Source: Deltaproteobacteria bacterium UBA6967
GTDB lineage: Bacteria > SAR324 > NAC60-12
Assembly (NCBI GenBank): GCA_002450295.1
Contig: DJYX01000060.1
Location: 1-18,063, forward strand
Direction: 5' to 3'
DNA: 18,063 nt
Shown: piece by piece, positions 15,686 to 18,063 of the stretch
Layout of the letters: every line of letters starts with the position of its first letter
Position numbering within the stretch: the stretch's first letter is position 1
Notes under the pieces: model-generated
Database searches by the model: none
Told to the model about the DNA's origin: nothing
The model's input: only the letters and a program-made list of their open reading frames with translations
Position numbers and translations under genes: made by a program

Positions 15686-16729
15686 CTACAAAATCACCTC
15701 TTTTCCTGTCCGCTGGCTCTCATAAACTGAGTTCAGGATTTTCATCACTTGCAGAGAGTGTTCAGCAGGTACAGGCACCGCTTGATTCCCAACAATTGCC
15801 TCTGCAAATTCAAGACATTCCTGGGCGTGGGGTTCAATTCCAGCTGGTCGAGGTTTGAGGATGCTATTGCTGTGCACCTTGGCCTGCACATCAGAAGTGA
15901 GTTTCTGACAACTGGGCCAATGCAGTCCGCCTTGCTTACCGTAAAGCCAGACCTGCATATCCTCCATTTCGGTTTCGTGATGCAGCATCCAAGAAACTTC
16001 TAGAACCAACACCGCGCCATTTTCAAAACGGATGAAGGCAGCTGCCAGTTCTTCCACATCCATGACGGAGGGGTTATAATCTCCCCACTTGCTGAAGGCT
16101 CCGGGCTCTTTCGCAAGTTCTGTCCTTGAGATTCCTGTGACTGATTTTGGTTCGGGATTGCCCATGAACCAAAGTGTCAAATCCAGCACATGAACTCCAA
16201 TGTCAATACACGCCCCACCCCCAGAATGTTGCTTCATCAAGAATCCATCCCGAACAGGCAATGCGTTCCTGCGAAGCATCCAGGAGCGCGCATGGTACAC
16301 AGGTGCAATGGCTTGTGCCTGAGTTTGGATCATCTTCGAATCATCTCGAAAACGAAAGTGCTGGGCACACATCAATTTCTTGCCACTTTGTTCACGGGCC
16401 TCAATCATCTTTTCGATTTCAGAAGCATTTGGCGCCAGTGGCTTTTCACAAAGCACATGCTTTCCAGCATTCAAAGCAGCAACTGTCAGATCACAGTGAT
16501 AAGAATTGGGGGTGCAAATATCCACCACATCAATCTCTTGATCAGCGATCAATTCGTATGGGTCTTGATAAAGTTTTTCTACCTGGTGCTCTTTGCCCCA
16601 TTTTTCTAGGGTAGGGTGATGAATATCTGCTGAAGCAACTACGTGAGTATGCGGACTCTGTTTCCAGCCAGGCATGTGTGTGCGGGCGATTCCTCCGACT
16701 CCGATCACACCAACTCGTAAATCTTTCAT
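15686..16729 (-). CDS. Gfo/Idh/MocA family NAD(P)-dependent oxidoreductase
   Basis: 347 residues, ATG start. The Rossmann domain has VGVIGVGGIARTH (6-18); CEKP follows (EKP at 95-97). The active-site region IDIGVHVLDLTLWFMG provides Asp176 and His180 in the DxxxH arrangement. Likely a dehydrogenase of a sugar, inositol or similar polyol. It begins 14 bases after the stop of the preceding Gfo/Idh gene, with which it shares the VLDL-LWFMG segment, so the two are paralogues acting perhaps on successive or related substrates. Reaction direction and substrate are not readable. Confidence 0.92.
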   Translation of the reverse strand: MKDLRVGVIGVGGIARTHMPGWKQSPHTHVVASADIHHPTLEKWGKEHQVEKLYQDPYELIADQEIDVVDICTPNSYHCDLTVAALNAGKHVLCEKPLAPNASEIEKMIEAREQSGKKLMCAQHFRFRDDSKMIQTQAQAIAPVYHARSWMLRRNALPVRDGFLMKQHSGGGACIDIGVHVLDLTLWFMGNPEPKSVTGISRTELAKEPGAFSKWGDYNPSVMDVEELAAAFIRFENGAVLVLEVSWMLHHETEMEDMQVWLYGKQGGLHWPSCQKLTSDVQAKVHSNSILKPRPAGIEPHAQECLEFAEAIVGNQAVPVPAEHSLQVMKILNSVYESQRTGKEVIL

Positions 16730-16743
16730 AACATGCTCTTTGC

Positions 16744-17748
16744 TTAGGAATATGGTTCAACAGAGACCCATTGTCGTGTCTCTGCTGCCTGGTAAATTGC
16801 TTCCATCACTGTACTCCGATAAGCTGACTCTTTCGGAGACACCAAGTTTGCACCATTGCCACTTTGAACCGCATCCAAGAAGAGATCAAAGGCATGGGGT
16901 AGGTTTTCTGGAAGATCGGTGTAGGGAGACTGACCATCTGCATTGGGTATTTCATCACCAACTAGGTAGAGTTCATCTTGAGCAACATAGGCATGCGCCT
17001 TCGTTCCACTCACTTGAGCTGTCATCGGTTGTGCCAGATCCAACCAGCCTGCAGCAATACTCGCGATCACTCCACTTTTGAAACGTAGAATCGCTTCCCC
17101 ATTTTCGTCACATCCAGGATATCTGCCCATCGGTTGATTGAGAGTGGCGGTGACTGAGTCTAAATCGCCCATGAACCATAGAAGTAAATCAAGTACGTGA
17201 GTACCAAGGTCCCCAAAAGCCCCTACTCCGGATTGCTTCATATCGGTCAGCCACTCCCAACCTTCAAAAATATTTCGTTGCAATCCGGAGTGGCAATTAT
17301 TCAGGCGAATTCTGCTGATAGCACCAAAGCTTCCGGCATCGATCAATTCCTTGATTTTGCGATATGCCGCTTTACTTCGGTTAAAGTATCCAGTTTGAAA
17401 AAGCACTCCAGCATCTTCTAGAGCCTTTTGCATTCTTTCAGAATCAGCCTTGCCCATGCCAAGCGGTTTTTCAGCGAAACAATGTTTACGTGCTTTGGCC
17501 ACCTGCTCAATCAATTCCTCATGTCGGTCGGTTTCAGCACAGACGATCACTGCCTCCAATCCCTCAATTTTCAGCAGTTCTTGAACACCTGAGATGACAG
17601 GGCAACCCAACTGTTCTGAATTATGGAGCGCCCGCGCAGCATCATGATCCCAGACGCCAGCAATGTGATAATCGGGTCGAGCCACCAGTTTTTTGACAAA
17701 TCCTGGTGTATGAATATGGGCAGCACCCAATAATGCTATTTTTTTCAA
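16744..17748 (-). CDS. Gfo/Idh/MocA family oxidoreductase with unusual nucleotide-binding loop
   Basis: 334 residues from a TTG at 17748. The open frame extends up to 17874, but that part overlaps the upstream gene in another frame and lacks family sequence; the TTG lies 10 bases after that gene's stop, follows GAGA, and its product begins KKIALLG as expected. The Rossmann loop reads LLGAAHIHTPGF rather than the standard G-x-G-x-x-G, so dinucleotide binding may differ. AEKP (EKP at 93-95) and GDLGTHVLDLLLWFMG (Asp180, His184) are present, so the active-site pattern is otherwise complete. It is placed between a PhyH gene and the second Gfo/Idh gene in tight series. Substrate unknown. Confidence 0.88.
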   Translation of the reverse strand: MKKIALLGAAHIHTPGFVKKLVARPDYHIAGVWDHDAARALHNSEQLGCPVISGVQELLKIEGLEAVIVCAETDRHEELIEQVAKARKHCFAEKPLGMGKADSERMQKALEDAGVLFQTGYFNRSKAAYRKIKELIDAGSFGAISRIRLNNCHSGLQRNIFEGWEWLTDMKQSGVGAFGDLGTHVLDLLLWFMGDLDSVTATLNQPMGRYPGCDENGEAILRFKSGVIASIAAGWLDLAQPMTAQVSGTKAHAYVAQDELYLVGDEIPNADGQSPYTDLPENLPHAFDLFLDAVQSGNGANLVSPKESAYRSTVMEAIYQAAETRQWVSVEPYS

Positions 17749-17758
17749 TGGTAATCTC

Positions 17759-18063
17759 TTAGAGAAGGTTTGGGGACTGCTTGGCAGCGACGACTTGCTG
17801 CATTCCATCCCATTCATTCCACATGTTGCAGATGGCCTCCTTGGATCGTTCCCAGGGGTCATTGTCTGGTCCAAACTCCAACCACTCTCCCATCAATCCA
17901 CGATCAGGATGATCTGTGAATCCATCCACGATCACATCGGGTTGCCTTTTTTTGTGTCGGATTCGGAAGATCACGCTTTTTCGGGACTCTGATCCTTTTT
18001 CATTACGCGTTCCAGTGTGGGGGAGTTGATAGATACTGATGCAGGCATCGCCAGGTTCCATCA
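17759..18063 (-). CDS. Phytanoyl-CoA dioxygenase (PhyH) family oxygenase, C-terminal part, copy C
   Basis: Only the last 100 or so residues are in the window; the gene enters from the right edge. EPGDACISIYQLPHTGTRN holds the core strand and distal iron ligand His, and ESRKSVIFRIRHKKRQ holds the Arg expected to bind 2-oxoglutarate, both as in PhyH-type oxygenases. The tail (DHPDRGLMGEWLEFG, DPWERSKEAICNMWNEWDGM) is a long, acidic and aromatic extension not seen in copies A and B. The ATG at 18059-18061 is unlikely to be the true start, because the His-x-Asp half of the iron site must lie upstream. The stop is 10 bases before the TTG of the Gfo/Idh gene. Confidence 0.75.
   Translation of the reverse strand, partial: MEPGDACISIYQLPHTGTRNEKGSESRKSVIFRIRHKKRQPDVIVDGFTDHPDRGLMGEWLEFGPDNDPWERSKEAICNMWNEWDGMQQVVAAKQSPNLL

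Noticed and set aside
16174..16614. Plus-strand frames of 139-146 residues
   Set aside because: Fully opposite a Gfo/Idh gene with intact motifs; no start signal or recognisable domain.
17749..17874. N-terminal 42-codon extension of the third Gfo/Idh protein
   Set aside because: It overlaps the PhyH C-terminal coding region in another frame and has no Rossmann-type sequence; the TTG at 17748 is the better start.

Overview
The window is 18 kb of bacterial DNA of moderate GC that uses the standard code, with several GTG and TTG starts. Phytanoyl-CoA dioxygenase-like (PhyH) enzymes, Gfo/Idh/MocA oxidoreductases, an IlvD/Edd sugar-acid dehydratase and MFS carriers occur together. This mix is common in free-living marine heterotrophs such as SAR324-like or Poribacteria-like lineages, but no phylogenetic marker is present and the assignment is a guess.

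Layout. (1) 1-3973 is a sugar/sugar-acid block: the 3' part of an aldose 1-epimerase gene (+), a Gfo/Idh oxidoreductase (-) converging on it, and, divergent from that, an IlvD/Edd dehydratase of the arabonate/xylonate type (+). Epimerase, dehydrogenase and dehydratase fit the first steps of a non-phosphorylative sugar oxidation route. (2) 3974-7035 is AT-rich and looser. It holds a 5'-truncated ABC transporter ATPase remnant, an MFS carrier, and a tandem pair of tiny, mutually homologous membrane peptides with a shared upstream element. (3) 7036-9154 (+) encodes an exported pentapeptide-repeat protein, thymidine kinase, and a MOSC-domain protein 8 nt behind it. (4) 9247-10489 (-) is a two-gene unit in which both genes are broken: an APH(3')-like phosphotransferase with two frameshifts, and a small cytidine deaminase with an in-frame stop, a catalytic Glu-to-Lys change and a frameshift. 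(5) 10633-11820 (+) is a YbjJ-like MFS protein. (6) 18063-11841 (-) is a long co-directional series, probably one operon or two: PhyH (cut by the window end), Gfo/Idh, Gfo/Idh, PhyH, PhyH, VOC protein, a small protein with a probable frameshift, and an MFS carrier.

The minus-strand series looks like a catabolic or tailoring pathway. Three Fe(II)/2-oxoglutarate oxygenases would hydroxylate or cleave a substrate, two NAD(P)-dependent dehydrogenases would oxidise polyol or sugar-like groups, a VOC enzyme would act on an intermediate, and the MFS carrier would move substrate or product. The substrate cannot be read from the sequence. No tRNA, rRNA, CRISPR array, transposase or integrase was seen.
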